This document shows positions 1 through 4,981 of a DNA stretch of 5,794 nt, one piece after another. Origin of the DNA: Caryophanales bacterium UBA6769. GTDB taxonomy: Bacteria > Bacillota > Bacilli > Bacillales > UBA6769. Position numbers and translations under genes: made by a program. Location: positions 1 through 5,794 of the forward strand of contig DKGN01000129.1 in the NCBI GenBank assembly GCA_002453275.1, given 5' to 3'. Each line of letters opens with the position of its first letter. Position 1 is the stretch's first letter. Under the pieces are notes generated by a model. It had not been told where the DNA came from. It ran no database searches and worked only from the letters and a program-made list of their open reading frames with translations.

Positions 1-756
1 GAAATCTTAGAGAAAGTTGATAAAGGTACTGTAATTTTTACAGCACACGGCGTATCTCCCGAAGTGAAGAAGCTAGCTAGAGATAAAGGGCTGACTTGTT
101 TAGATGCTACTTGTCCTGACGTAACGAACACTCACAATCTAATTCGTGACAAAACGAGTGCAGGCTATGAAGTCATTTACATCGGAAAAAAAGGCCATCC
201 TGAGCCTGAAGGTGCAGTAGGAGTCGCACCAAAATCCGTACATTTCGTTGAAACAGTCGGGGACGTTCAAAACCTCGATGTAAATAGTGAGAAACTCATG
301 ATCACGAACCAAACGACAATGAGTCAATGGGATGTTCTTGACGTAATGGACAAGATAAAAATAAAATATCCTCATGTAGAAGTTCATAAAGAAATTTGTA
401 TGGCCACTCAAGTGCGTCAAGAAGCTGTTGCAGAACAAGCAAAACAGGCAGATTTATTGCTTGTAGTTGGCGATCCAATGAGCAACAACTCTAACCGGCT
501 TGCTCAAGTTTCAGAAGAGATAGCTGGGACAAAAGCATATCGAATTGCCGATGTTACTGAAATAAATTTAGAGTGGTTGACTGATGTTAATAAAATAGCA
601 GTGACTGCGGGCGCGAGTACGCCAACACCGATTACGAGAGAAGTCATTAAATTCCTCGAGCAATACGAGAAAGATGATCAATCAACATGGTCACGTGAAT
701 CAAAAGTTCCTCTAGAAAGAATTTTACCGAAAGTTAGAAAGCAGAAAACCAACTAA
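1..756 (+). CDS. ispH: 4-hydroxy-3-methylbut-2-enyl diphosphate reductase (IspH/LytB), 5' end outside window
   Basis: IspH catalyses the last step of the MEP isoprenoid pathway, reducing HMBPP to IPP and DMAPP with a cytosolic [4Fe-4S] enzyme. The frame is open from base 1 with no start in sequence, so the GTG at 64 is internal; 251 residues are visible, and by family length (about 315) some 60-70 N-terminal residues, with the first cluster cysteine, are missing. Counting from base 1, I see TAHGV (substrate His, residue 16), DATCPDV (second cluster Cys, residue 38), GHPEPEG (His and catalytic Glu), TNQTTMSQ (Thr of the active site), KEICMAT (third cluster Cys), SNNSNRL (Ser/Asn diphosphate pocket) and GASTPTP near the C-terminus. 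All expected catalytic residues in the visible part are intact. The gene converges on yqfO, and its TAA lies in the loop of the terminator hairpin. The identification is very secure. Confidence 0.97.
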   Translation, partial: EILEKVDKGTVIFTAHGVSPEVKKLARDKGLTCLDATCPDVTNTHNLIRDKTSAGYEVIYIGKKGHPEPEGAVGVAPKSVHFVETVGDVQNLDVNSEKLMITNQTTMSQWDVLDVMDKIKIKYPHVEVHKEICMATQVRQEAVAEQAKQADLLLVVGDPMSNNSNRLAQVSEEIAGTKAYRIADVTEINLEWLTDVNKIAVTAGASTPTPITREVIKFLEQYEKDDQSTWSRESKVPLERILPKVRKQKTN

Positions 757-778
757 GCATTGGTTTTCTGCTTTTTTT
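738..778. terminator. Rho-independent terminator of ispH, possibly bidirectional
   Basis: A perfect 13-bp stem pairs 740-752 (AGCAGAAAACCAA) with 760-772, with the 7-nt loop CTAAGCA, followed by a T run at 772-778. The ispH stop codon (754-756) is in the loop, and the stop of the opposing yqfO (777-779) is in the T run. The complementary strand reads the same stem followed by a short broken T tract (complement of 731-740), so termination of yqfO in the other direction is possible but probably weaker. Confidence 0.9.
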
Positions 779-1895
779 ATAAAAACTGAAATGGATCAGT
801 ATTCTCTTTGGATGCAATAATGTCCAAGGTATACCCTTTATCTGCTAATTGATTTTTTAATACTCGTTTTACGCCATGTTTCATAATTTTTTCAACGTTA
901 TGCCCAGCATCCACAACATTAAGACCAAGCATCATTGCGTCGTGAGCAACATGGTAGTACACGTCTCCAGTCACAAACACATCTGCCCCTCGTCTTTTAG
1001 CTGTCGTAACATATTTATTCCCGTCTCCCCCGAGCACTGCTACTTTTTTGATTTTATCATGTAGGTCACCTGTTACACGAATATGGTCCACATCCAGTGA
1101 CTGTTTAACATGTTCAGCAAATTGGTGTAATGTCATTTCATTATCCAATTCACCAATTCTCCCTAAACCTAATCGGTTACTTTCATTATCTAACCTATAT
1201 AAATCATAAGCCACCTCTTCGTAAGGATGAGCTTTAATAAGTGCTTGCACAACCTTTTTTTCAGTCGATTCGGGAACAATGCACTCAATTTTAACTTCAT
1301 TAACAAATTCTTGTTTGCCTTGTTCCCCTATATGTGGATTACTACCAGCGCCAGGCCGAAAAGAACCTGTCCCTTTACTTATGAAGCTACAATGTGAATA
1401 GTTTCCAATTGCCCCCGCTCCAGCATCTCCTAACGCATTCCGTACAGCTTCTTCATCCGATTCGGGTACGAACACGACTAGCTTTTTTAATGAATCTTCA
1501 AAGGTCGGCGCAAGCACTTCACAATTTTCCAATTGAAGTGCATTTGCTAACATATCATTTACACCACCGTTAACAACGTCAAGGTTCGTATGCGCACTAT
1601 AAACAGTTATGTTGTTCTTAATTAACTTTTGAATGATTTTTCCATAAGCAGTTTCCGTATCGAGAACATCGATAGGACGGTAAATTAATGGATGGTGAGC
1701 AATGATGAGATCGACTTGTTCAGTTATTGCTTCATTTACGACATTATCTAGTACGTCAAGAGCAATCATCACTTTTCGAATTGGCTTATTCAACGTACCT
1801 ACTTGTAAACCAACCTTGTCGCCTTCTAATGCGAATTTTTTCGGGCTAAATTTCTCAAACAATTGAATCAAGTGCTGTCCATTGATCTCTTTCAT
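777..1895 (-). CDS. yqfO: Nif3-like dinuclear metal-centre hexameric protein (YqfO family)
   Basis: This is a 372-residue protein of the Nif3/DUF34 family, the long Bacillus-type form in which a PII/CutA-like domain is inserted between the two halves of the metal-binding fold. Visible metal-site motifs are AHHPLIY (His67, His68), AHTNLDVVNGGVND (Asp106) and DAGHNVEK (His332 and probably Glu335), all intact. The inserted domain covers roughly residues 130-235, with KLVVFVPE, the GTGSFRPGAGSNP loop and AHPYEEVAYDLY. The biochemical role of the family is not settled: it is often annotated as GTP cyclohydrolase I type 2 or a metal-binding/hydrolase-like protein, and older labels should be read with caution. 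ATG at 1895 overlaps the trmK stop in an ATGA, and a TAAGGAGG ribosome site lies 7 nt upstream inside trmK. Translational coupling with trmK is therefore likely. Confidence 0.95.
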   Translation of the reverse strand: MKEINGQHLIQLFEKFSPKKFALEGDKVGLQVGTLNKPIRKVMIALDVLDNVVNEAITEQVDLIIAHHPLIYRPIDVLDTETAYGKIIQKLIKNNITVYSAHTNLDVVNGGVNDMLANALQLENCEVLAPTFEDSLKKLVVFVPESDEEAVRNALGDAGAGAIGNYSHCSFISKGTGSFRPGAGSNPHIGEQGKQEFVNEVKIECIVPESTEKKVVQALIKAHPYEEVAYDLYRLDNESNRLGLGRIGELDNEMTLHQFAEHVKQSLDVDHIRVTGDLHDKIKKVAVLGGDGNKYVTTAKRRGADVFVTGDVYYHVAHDAMMLGLNVVDAGHNVEKIMKHGVKRVLKNQLADKGYTLDIIASKENTDPFQFL

Positions 1896-2593
1896 GATAG
1901 CGCCTCCTTAATCAATTGAATTTCTCGCTTCACAGTTTCTATCTTTTTATGCACTTCTTCAGAGGGCGAAGCTTTGTTTAATTGAGCTAAAATATGTTTC
2001 TTTTTTTCTAATTCTGCTAGCCACTTTTTGTGAAAAATAACTGTTCTTTCCTTTAATAAATGGGGCCCAAACAATACTGCTTTCTCCACATCAACATCTA
2101 AATCCTGTTCTCCACGTTCGGCTACAAGAATTTCATAAATGATGCCGTATTCTTCCAAAATTGTCTCATCAATAAGTGTCCATTTGTTAAGAAATAACCA
2201 CTTTCTCACTATATGAGAAGCAACATTCGGCTGTAAAATTAAACGCTCTACTCCGGAAAGTTTTGTTTTTCCTTCCTCCAAAATTTGTGTAATTAAGCCG
2301 CCACCCATACCGGCAATCGTAATCTGCTCTACCTCATGATCCTTCAATACGCTAAGACCATCCCCACGACGTACTTGAATGATAGAGGAAAGCCCTTCCC
2401 TCGTAATTAATCCTTTTGCGGACTGGAATGGACCTTCGTTAATTTCAGAACATACGGCTGCGGGAATGATGCCTTTTTCATAAGCATAACAAGGCAAATA
2501 AGCGTGATCAGTACCAATGTCTGCAAGCTTTTTATTTGGAATTAATTGATTCGCAACAGCCATTAACCGAGTCGAAAGCTGCTTTTCATTCAA
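1892..2593 (-). CDS. trmK: tRNA (adenine22-N1)-methyltransferase TrmK
   Basis: TrmK (YqfN in B. subtilis) uses S-adenosylmethionine to make m1A22 in the D-loop region of bacterial tRNAs, in the cytosol. The N-terminal Rossmann methyltransferase domain shows ADIGTDHAYLP (SAM-binding motif I, residues 24-34), GDGL (77-80), ITIAGMGG (91-98, the catalytic-region motif of the family) and RLILQPN, followed by a charged helical, probably coiled-coil, tail from about residue 180, as in the known family architecture. Start choice: GTG 2605, ATG 2599 and TTG 2593 are all in frame. I prefer TTG 2593 because GGTGAT, matching the extended anti-Shine-Dalgarno, lies 4 nt upstream, and because the resulting MNEKQLSTRL resembles the start I recall for B. 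subtilis TrmK (MNELKLSKRL). The ATG at 2599 would overlap that site. The product is 233 aa. The gene overlaps yqfO by 4 bp. No convincing promoter is visible upstream. Confidence 0.93.
   Translation of the reverse strand: MNEKQLSTRLMAVANQLIPNKKLADIGTDHAYLPCYAYEKGIIPAAVCSEINEGPFQSAKGLITREGLSSIIQVRRGDGLSVLKDHEVEQITIAGMGGGLITQILEEGKTKLSGVERLILQPNVASHIVRKWLFLNKWTLIDETILEEYGIIYEILVAERGEQDLDVDVEKAVLFGPHLLKERTVIFHKKWLAELEKKKHILAQLNKASPSEEVHKKIETVKREIQLIKEALS
1903..1910 (-). promoter_or_regulatory. Ribosome binding site of yqfO
   Basis: TAAGGAGG on the minus strand, 7 nt before the ATG at 1895. It lies entirely within the last codons of trmK, which fixes the yqfO start and supports coupled translation of the pair. 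Confidence 0.85.
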
Positions 2594-2597
2594 AATC

Positions 2598-2603
2598 ATC
2601 ACC
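2598..2603 (-). promoter_or_regulatory. Likely ribosome binding site deciding a TTG start for trmK
   Basis: GGTGAT on the minus strand pairs with the 3' part of the anti-Shine-Dalgarno and sits 4 nt before TTG 2593, the spacing seen in AGGAGGTGAT-N3-5-start arrangements. It overlaps the alternative ATG at 2599. Confidence 0.5.
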
Positions 2604-2656
2604 ACACACTTTTATTGTCAATGATGTCCATCTTTAAACTAATATCTTTTGGCGTA

Positions 2657-2680
2657 CACAGTCGAACGATACTGTGCGGT
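2657..2680 (+). repeat. Left inverted hairpin motif, ACAGT-N8-ACTGTGCGGT
   Basis: CACAGT (2657-2662) and ACTGTG (2671-2676) form a 6-bp stem with an 8-nt loop. The following ACTGTGCGGT (2671-2680) is a perfect 10-bp inverted match to ACCGCACAGT at 3052-3061. The whole motif recurs inverted at 3052-3074 with the same arms but a different loop. It lies just outside the repeat cluster on the trmK side. Confidence 0.65.
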
Positions 2681-2784
2681 TAGTGATTGAACCCGATCGC
2701 TCCGGCAGAATACTTCATGCCTTAATCTTCTTTAATAGCAGACTTTGCTATCAGTCATTCAATTATTTTTTGAACGCTATATTT

Positions 2785-2851
2785 GTTGATTGTAGCGAGC
2801 GAAGGCTCAAGCCATACCCGCGGAAAGCGACTGTTCAGAACGGAAATCAAC
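2785..2851 (+). repeat. Shortened interspersed repeat bounded by GTTGATT/AATCAAC
   Basis: The 67-bp unit starts with GTTGATT (2785-2791) and ends with its exact inverse AATCAAC (2845-2851). Inside are GGCTCAAGCC (2804-2813) and CCCGCGGAAAGCGA (2817-2830). From memory, Bacillaceae genomes carry many longer copies that begin GTTGATTGGAGCGG, continue through a CTCCTGCGGG/CCCCGCAG segment and end CGGAAATCAAC. This copy keeps both ends and the right half but lacks that central segment, so it looks internally deleted. Its right half resembles the second repeat at 2904-3023. Confidence 0.6.
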
Positions 2852-2903
2852 TTCTACATTAGAAAATAGAATTTTGCGTCTGAAATCTAAATAGTAAAGA
2901 TTA

Positions 2904-3023
2904 GCGGAGAAAATACACGTAGACTCCTGTGGGATTTAAAGGCAAAGGTGAGACCCCACAGTGAGCGGAGCGAACGAGGAGGCTCACCAGCCGCCCACGG
3001 AAAGCGAAGTGTGTTTTCGGAGC
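2904..3023 (+). repeat. Bacillaceae-type GC-rich interspersed repeat with nested stems
   Basis: The about 120-bp unit contains ACTCCTGTGGG, GGTGAGACCCCACAG, GAGGAGGCTCACCAGCCG and CCCACGGAAAGCGAAGTG, a pattern I recognise as a common dispersed, non-coding repeat of Bacillaceae chromosomes. Three nested stems can form: 2909-2918 with 3009-3018 (10 bp, one G-T), 2926-2933 with 2994-3000 (7 bp, one bulge) and 2947-2952 with 2983-2988 (6 bp, GGTGAG/CTCACC). An alternative stem pairs 2927-2933 with 2955-2961 (CTGTGGG/CCCACAG). Its higher GC against the flanking DNA supports its being an insertion. The exact ends are uncertain. No protein is encoded. Confidence 0.7.
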
Positions 3024-3051
3024 ATTTCACGCTTACCTTTACTTTTAAGCT

Positions 3052-3074
3052 ACCGCACAGTTTATACATACTGT
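3052..3074 (-). repeat. Right inverted hairpin motif, partner of 2657-2680
   Basis: On the plus strand this is ACCGCACAGT-N8-ACTGT: ACAGT (3057-3061) pairs with ACTGT (3070-3074) around the loop TTATACAT. Read on the minus strand it is ACAGT-N8-ACTGTGCGGT, the same arms as the left motif, while the 8-nt loop shares almost nothing with it. Confidence 0.65.
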
Positions 3075-3104
3075 ATCATAAGCAAGCTGGAAACAGTCTT
3101 ACAT

Positions 3105-3146
3105 AAAAAAAATAGAAGCTTTCCAAAAGTGCATCGGAAAGCTTTT
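3105..3146 (-). terminator. Rho-independent terminator of cccA
   Basis: An 11-bp stem pairs 3114-3124 with 3136-3146 (core AAGCTTTCC/GGAAAGCTT, one G-T pair) around an 11-nt loop. On the minus strand it is followed, after one base, by eight consecutive T (complement of 3105-3112). It begins about 30 bp beyond the cccA stop. There is no T run on the other side, so it acts only for minus-strand transcription. Confidence 0.88.
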
Positions 3147-3175
3147 CATCAGTTTGTGAAGTTCATTCTTATTTG

Positions 3176-3523
3176 TTATTTATGTTCAGCAAGCCATTCA
3201 GCCAAAAGCTGTTGTTCTTCGCCTGTTACTAGCCCGGCTGGCATGTTGTCACCCTTACCATTTTGGATAATGTCAGCAATTTCATCCTCGCTATAGTTAG
3301 CCCCAACGTTATCTAATGCTGGAGCTGATAAACCTTCCAAATTACCACCATGACAAGAGGCGCAAGATTGTTCATAAATTTCTTCTGGACTTGCTATTTC
3401 CTCTTCTTCACCGCCAGCTGCTTCCTTGTTCATTTGAGTAATACCGACTGAAGATAAAATGATAACAAGTAAAAGTCCCGCAACACCTGTAATGATGTAT
3501 GGAATAATTGGGTTCCGTGTCAT
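3176..3523 (-). CDS. cccA: Membrane-anchored cytochrome c-550
   Basis: This is a 115-residue electron carrier of the respiratory chain, anchored in the cytoplasmic membrane with its haem domain outside. One hydrophobic segment spans about residues 6-28 (uncleaved anchor after MTRNP), then an acidic linker (GGEEEEI, 37-43), then a single small class I cytochrome c domain with CASCH (Cys54, Cys57, His58 for covalent haem) and GDNMPAGL (Met94 as sixth ligand). Length and layout match Bacillus CccA (about 120 aa), and its place next to rpoD matches the order I recall in B. subtilis. The protein is unusually acidic, about 19 Asp/Glu against 4 Lys/Arg. The ATG at 3523 has TAAGGAGG 8 nt upstream. 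It is flanked by terminators on both sides and so is probably monocistronic with its own promoter in 3524-3732. Confidence 0.93.
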   Translation of the reverse strand: MTRNPIIPYIITGVAGLLLVIILSSVGITQMNKEAAGGEEEEIASPEEIYEQSCASCHGGNLEGLSAPALDNVGANYSEDEIADIIQNGKGDNMPAGLVTGEEQQLLAEWLAEHK

Positions 3524-3531
3524 TTTCTATT

Positions 3532-3539
3532 CCTCCTTA
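3532..3539 (-). promoter_or_regulatory. Ribosome binding site of cccA
   Basis: TAAGGAGG on the minus strand, 8 nt before the ATG at 3523. It confirms the start choice. Confidence 0.85.
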
Positions 3540-3574
3540 TGCTATAAAGTTTGTTACGCACTTTTTAAAAATAT

Positions 3575-3614
3575 GTAATCAAATAGAAACCACCTATATA
3601 TTTTACTTGATTAC
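3575..3614. promoter_or_regulatory. Possible operator-like inverted repeat upstream of cccA
   Basis: GTAATCAA (3575-3582) and TTGATTAC (3607-3614) are perfect 8-bp inverses separated by 24 bp, with half-site centres 32 bp apart (about three helical turns). The dyad lies 52-91 bp upstream of the cccA start, where promoter elements are expected, and contains a TATATA. It could be a regulator site, or chance in AT-rich DNA. Confidence 0.3.
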
Positions 3615-3720
3615 GAAGAAGAAGAAAAGCTTTTCACCTATTTTTCCATCAATGTCATCATTTAGTCAAAGATTTTTTCCCGGTCATTTGCAATCTTCTT
3701 TTAAAGTAAGTAAAATAGTC

Positions 3721-3753
3721 AAAAAGAATAGCTTACCCCGAGAAGCGGAGTAA
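3721..3753 (-). terminator. Rho-independent terminator of rpoD
   Basis: On the minus strand TTACTCCG (complement of 3746-3753) pairs with CGGGGTAA (complement of 3733-3740) as 8 bp with one G-T pair and the loop CTTCT. It is followed by GCTATTCTTTTT. It starts 6 bp after the rpoD stop. The T run is slightly displaced from the stem, so strength is uncertain, but position and shape fit the end of the dnaG-rpoD transcript. Confidence 0.7.
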
Positions 3754-3759
3754 ACTACA

Positions 3760-4884
3760 TTAGTCTAAGAAATCCTTTAAGCGTTTGCTTCTGCTCGGAT
3801 GGCGCAACTTTCTCAATGCTTTTGCTTCTATTTGACGAATACGTTCTCTCGTGACACCAAACACTTTACCAACTTCTTCAAGTGTTCGAGTTCTACCGTC
3901 ATCGAGACCGAAACGCAATCGCAAAACATTTTCTTCTCGATCTGTTAATGTATCTAGGACATCTTCTAATTGTTCTTTTAATAGCTCATAAGCTGCGGCA
4001 TCTGATGGTGCAAGAGCCTCTTGGTCTTCTATAAAATCACCCAAATGGGAGTCATCTTCTTCACCAATAGGAGTTTCTAACGAAACAGGTTCTTGCGCAA
4101 TTTTTAAGATTTCTCTTACTTTATCAGTAGTTAAGTCCATTTCTTTACCGATTTCTTCAGGCGTTGGCTCTCTGCCTAATTCTTGTAACAGCTGACGCTG
4201 AACACGGATAAGCTTATTAATCGTTTCAACCATATGAACAGGTATACGAATGGTTCTTGCTTGGTCAGCAATTGCCCTTGTAATCGCTTGACGGATCCAC
4301 CATGTTGCATATGTGCTAAATTTAAATCCTTTACGATGGTCAAATTTTTCGACTGCTTTAATTAAACCCATATTTCCCTCTTGGATTAAATCTAAGAAAA
4401 GCATACCTCGCCCAACATATCGCTTTGCGATACTAACGACAAGTCGAAGGTTTGCTTCAGCTAAACTACGCTTAGCTTCTTCGTCCCCCTGCTCAATTCT
4501 TGTAGCTAATTCAACTTCTTCTTCAGCAGTTAATAAGTCAACCCGGCCAATTTCTTTTAAATACATCCGAACTGGGTCATTTATTTTAACCCCTGGAGGA
4601 ACACTTAAATCGGTGACGTCAACTTCCTCCTCTTCTTCTTTCTCATTACTCGCAGTGTTAGAACCTTCCTCATCTTCATCTTCTATTACTTCAATCCCCT
4701 GTTCATCTAACGTATCAAAAAATTCGTCCATTTGTTCAGAGTCTTGATCAAAAGATGCCAGTTTTTCTGTAATCGAAGAATAAGTCAAAACACCCGATTT
4801 TTTACCTTTTTCAATGATTTGTTCCTTTACTTGATCGATGGTCAAATCACCTTCTGCTTCCTGTTGCATAGGTTTCTCAGCCAT
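3760..4884 (-). CDS. rpoD: RNA polymerase principal sigma factor SigA/RpoD
   Basis: This is the primary sigma-70 factor directing RNA polymerase to housekeeping promoters. The 374 residues (B. subtilis SigA is 371) hold region 1.1 (about 14-70); an acidic linker rich in Glu/Asp (68-92); region 1.2 from DPVRMYLKEIG (103-113); region 2 with AEANLRLVVSIAKRYVGRG, LDLIQEGNMGLIKAVEKFD and the promoter-melting/-10 recognition segment GFKFSTYATWWIRQAITRAI (186-205); region 3 with IRIPVHMVETINKL; and region 4 with TLTDREENVLRLRFGL and the -35-binding helix-turn-helix EEVGKVFGVTRERIRQIEAKALRKL near the end. All are intact. An in-frame TTG at 4902 would add six residues, but its codons contain the ribosome site AAGGAGG. 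ATG 4884 gives MAEKP, like the Bacillus N-terminus. The gene lies 97 bp downstream of dnaG in the macromolecular synthesis operon. Confidence 0.98.
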   Translation of the reverse strand: MAEKPMQQEAEGDLTIDQVKEQIIEKGKKSGVLTYSSITEKLASFDQDSEQMDEFFDTLDEQGIEVIEDEDEEGSNTASNEKEEEEEVDVTDLSVPPGVKINDPVRMYLKEIGRVDLLTAEEEVELATRIEQGDEEAKRSLAEANLRLVVSIAKRYVGRGMLFLDLIQEGNMGLIKAVEKFDHRKGFKFSTYATWWIRQAITRAIADQARTIRIPVHMVETINKLIRVQRQLLQELGREPTPEEIGKEMDLTTDKVREILKIAQEPVSLETPIGEEDDSHLGDFIEDQEALAPSDAAAYELLKEQLEDVLDTLTDREENVLRLRFGLDDGRTRTLEEVGKVFGVTRERIRQIEAKALRKLRHPSRSKRLKDFLD

Positions 4885-4891
4885 TCGATCC

Positions 4892-4898
4892 CCTCCTT
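4892..4898 (-). promoter_or_regulatory. Ribosome binding site that fixes the rpoD start
   Basis: AAGGAGG on the minus strand, 7 nt before ATG 4884. It overlaps the codons after the upstream in-frame TTG (4902), so that longer start can be set aside. Confidence 0.85.
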
Positions 4899-4981
4899 CC
4901 AACTACTTATCTTTATATCCCAAGTTGTAAATTCATCTACCCAAGCAGATCCATTTTATCTTTCATTTATTGAGTTTACAC

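Larger units (their letters stand above)
2594..3175. other. Gene-free region between trmK and cccA, holding repeats and a terminator
   Basis: I find no credible gene here. From left to right it contains the short leader of trmK; an inverted hairpin motif at 2657-2680; an AT-rich stretch with small hairpins (ATAGCA/TGCTAT at 2735-2740 and 2746-2751); a shortened interspersed-repeat copy at 2785-2851; an AT-rich spacer; a fuller repeat copy at about 2904-3023; the second inverted hairpin motif at 3052-3074; and the cccA terminator at 3105-3146. Short open frames across it (for example + 2674-2862, + 2961-3296 and - 2887-3069) run through the repeats, lack ribosome sites and look spurious. The trmK promoter should be in the part nearest 2600-2700, but I cannot point to a good -35/-10 pair. 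Confidence 0.75.

Noticed and set aside
2616..2621. TTGACA on the minus strand before trmK
   Set aside because: It looks like a perfect -35, but the matching -10 would fall on the start codon (TGATTT, a poor match), so transcription would begin inside the gene.
2735..2751. Small hairpin ATAGCA-N5-TGCTAT
   Set aside because: A 6-bp AT-rich stem without a T run is not a terminator and is not repeated elsewhere in the window.
2674..2862. Plus-strand open frame of 62 codons
   Set aside because: It covers the left hairpin motif and the shortened repeat, has no ribosome site, and its C-terminal half is a translation of the repeat.
2887..3069. Minus-strand open frame of 60 codons
   Set aside because: It is confined to the structured repeat, with no recognisable protein and no ribosome site.
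2961..3296. Plus-strand open frame of 111 codons
   Set aside because: It runs through the interspersed repeat, the cccA terminator and antisense to cccA, with no ribosome site. Its predicted peptide is the kind of spurious translation this repeat gives.
3624..3635. Perfect 12-bp palindrome GAAAAGCTTTTC in the cccA upstream region
   Set aside because: It has no loop, so it cannot form a useful RNA hairpin, and A/T-rich palindromes around AAGCTT are common in such DNA. There is no independent sign of an operator.
3646..3675. Possible SigA promoter for cccA on the minus strand, TTGACT with an 18-bp spacer to AAAAAT
   Set aside because: The -35 is good but the -10 matches only 4 of 6 and lies more than 120 bp from the start codon. 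It is too weak to annotate.
4313..4747. Plus-strand open frame of 144 codons opposite rpoD
   Set aside because: It is the antisense shadow of rpoD, with a serine-rich run produced by the Glu codons of the sense strand and no ribosome site or family resemblance.
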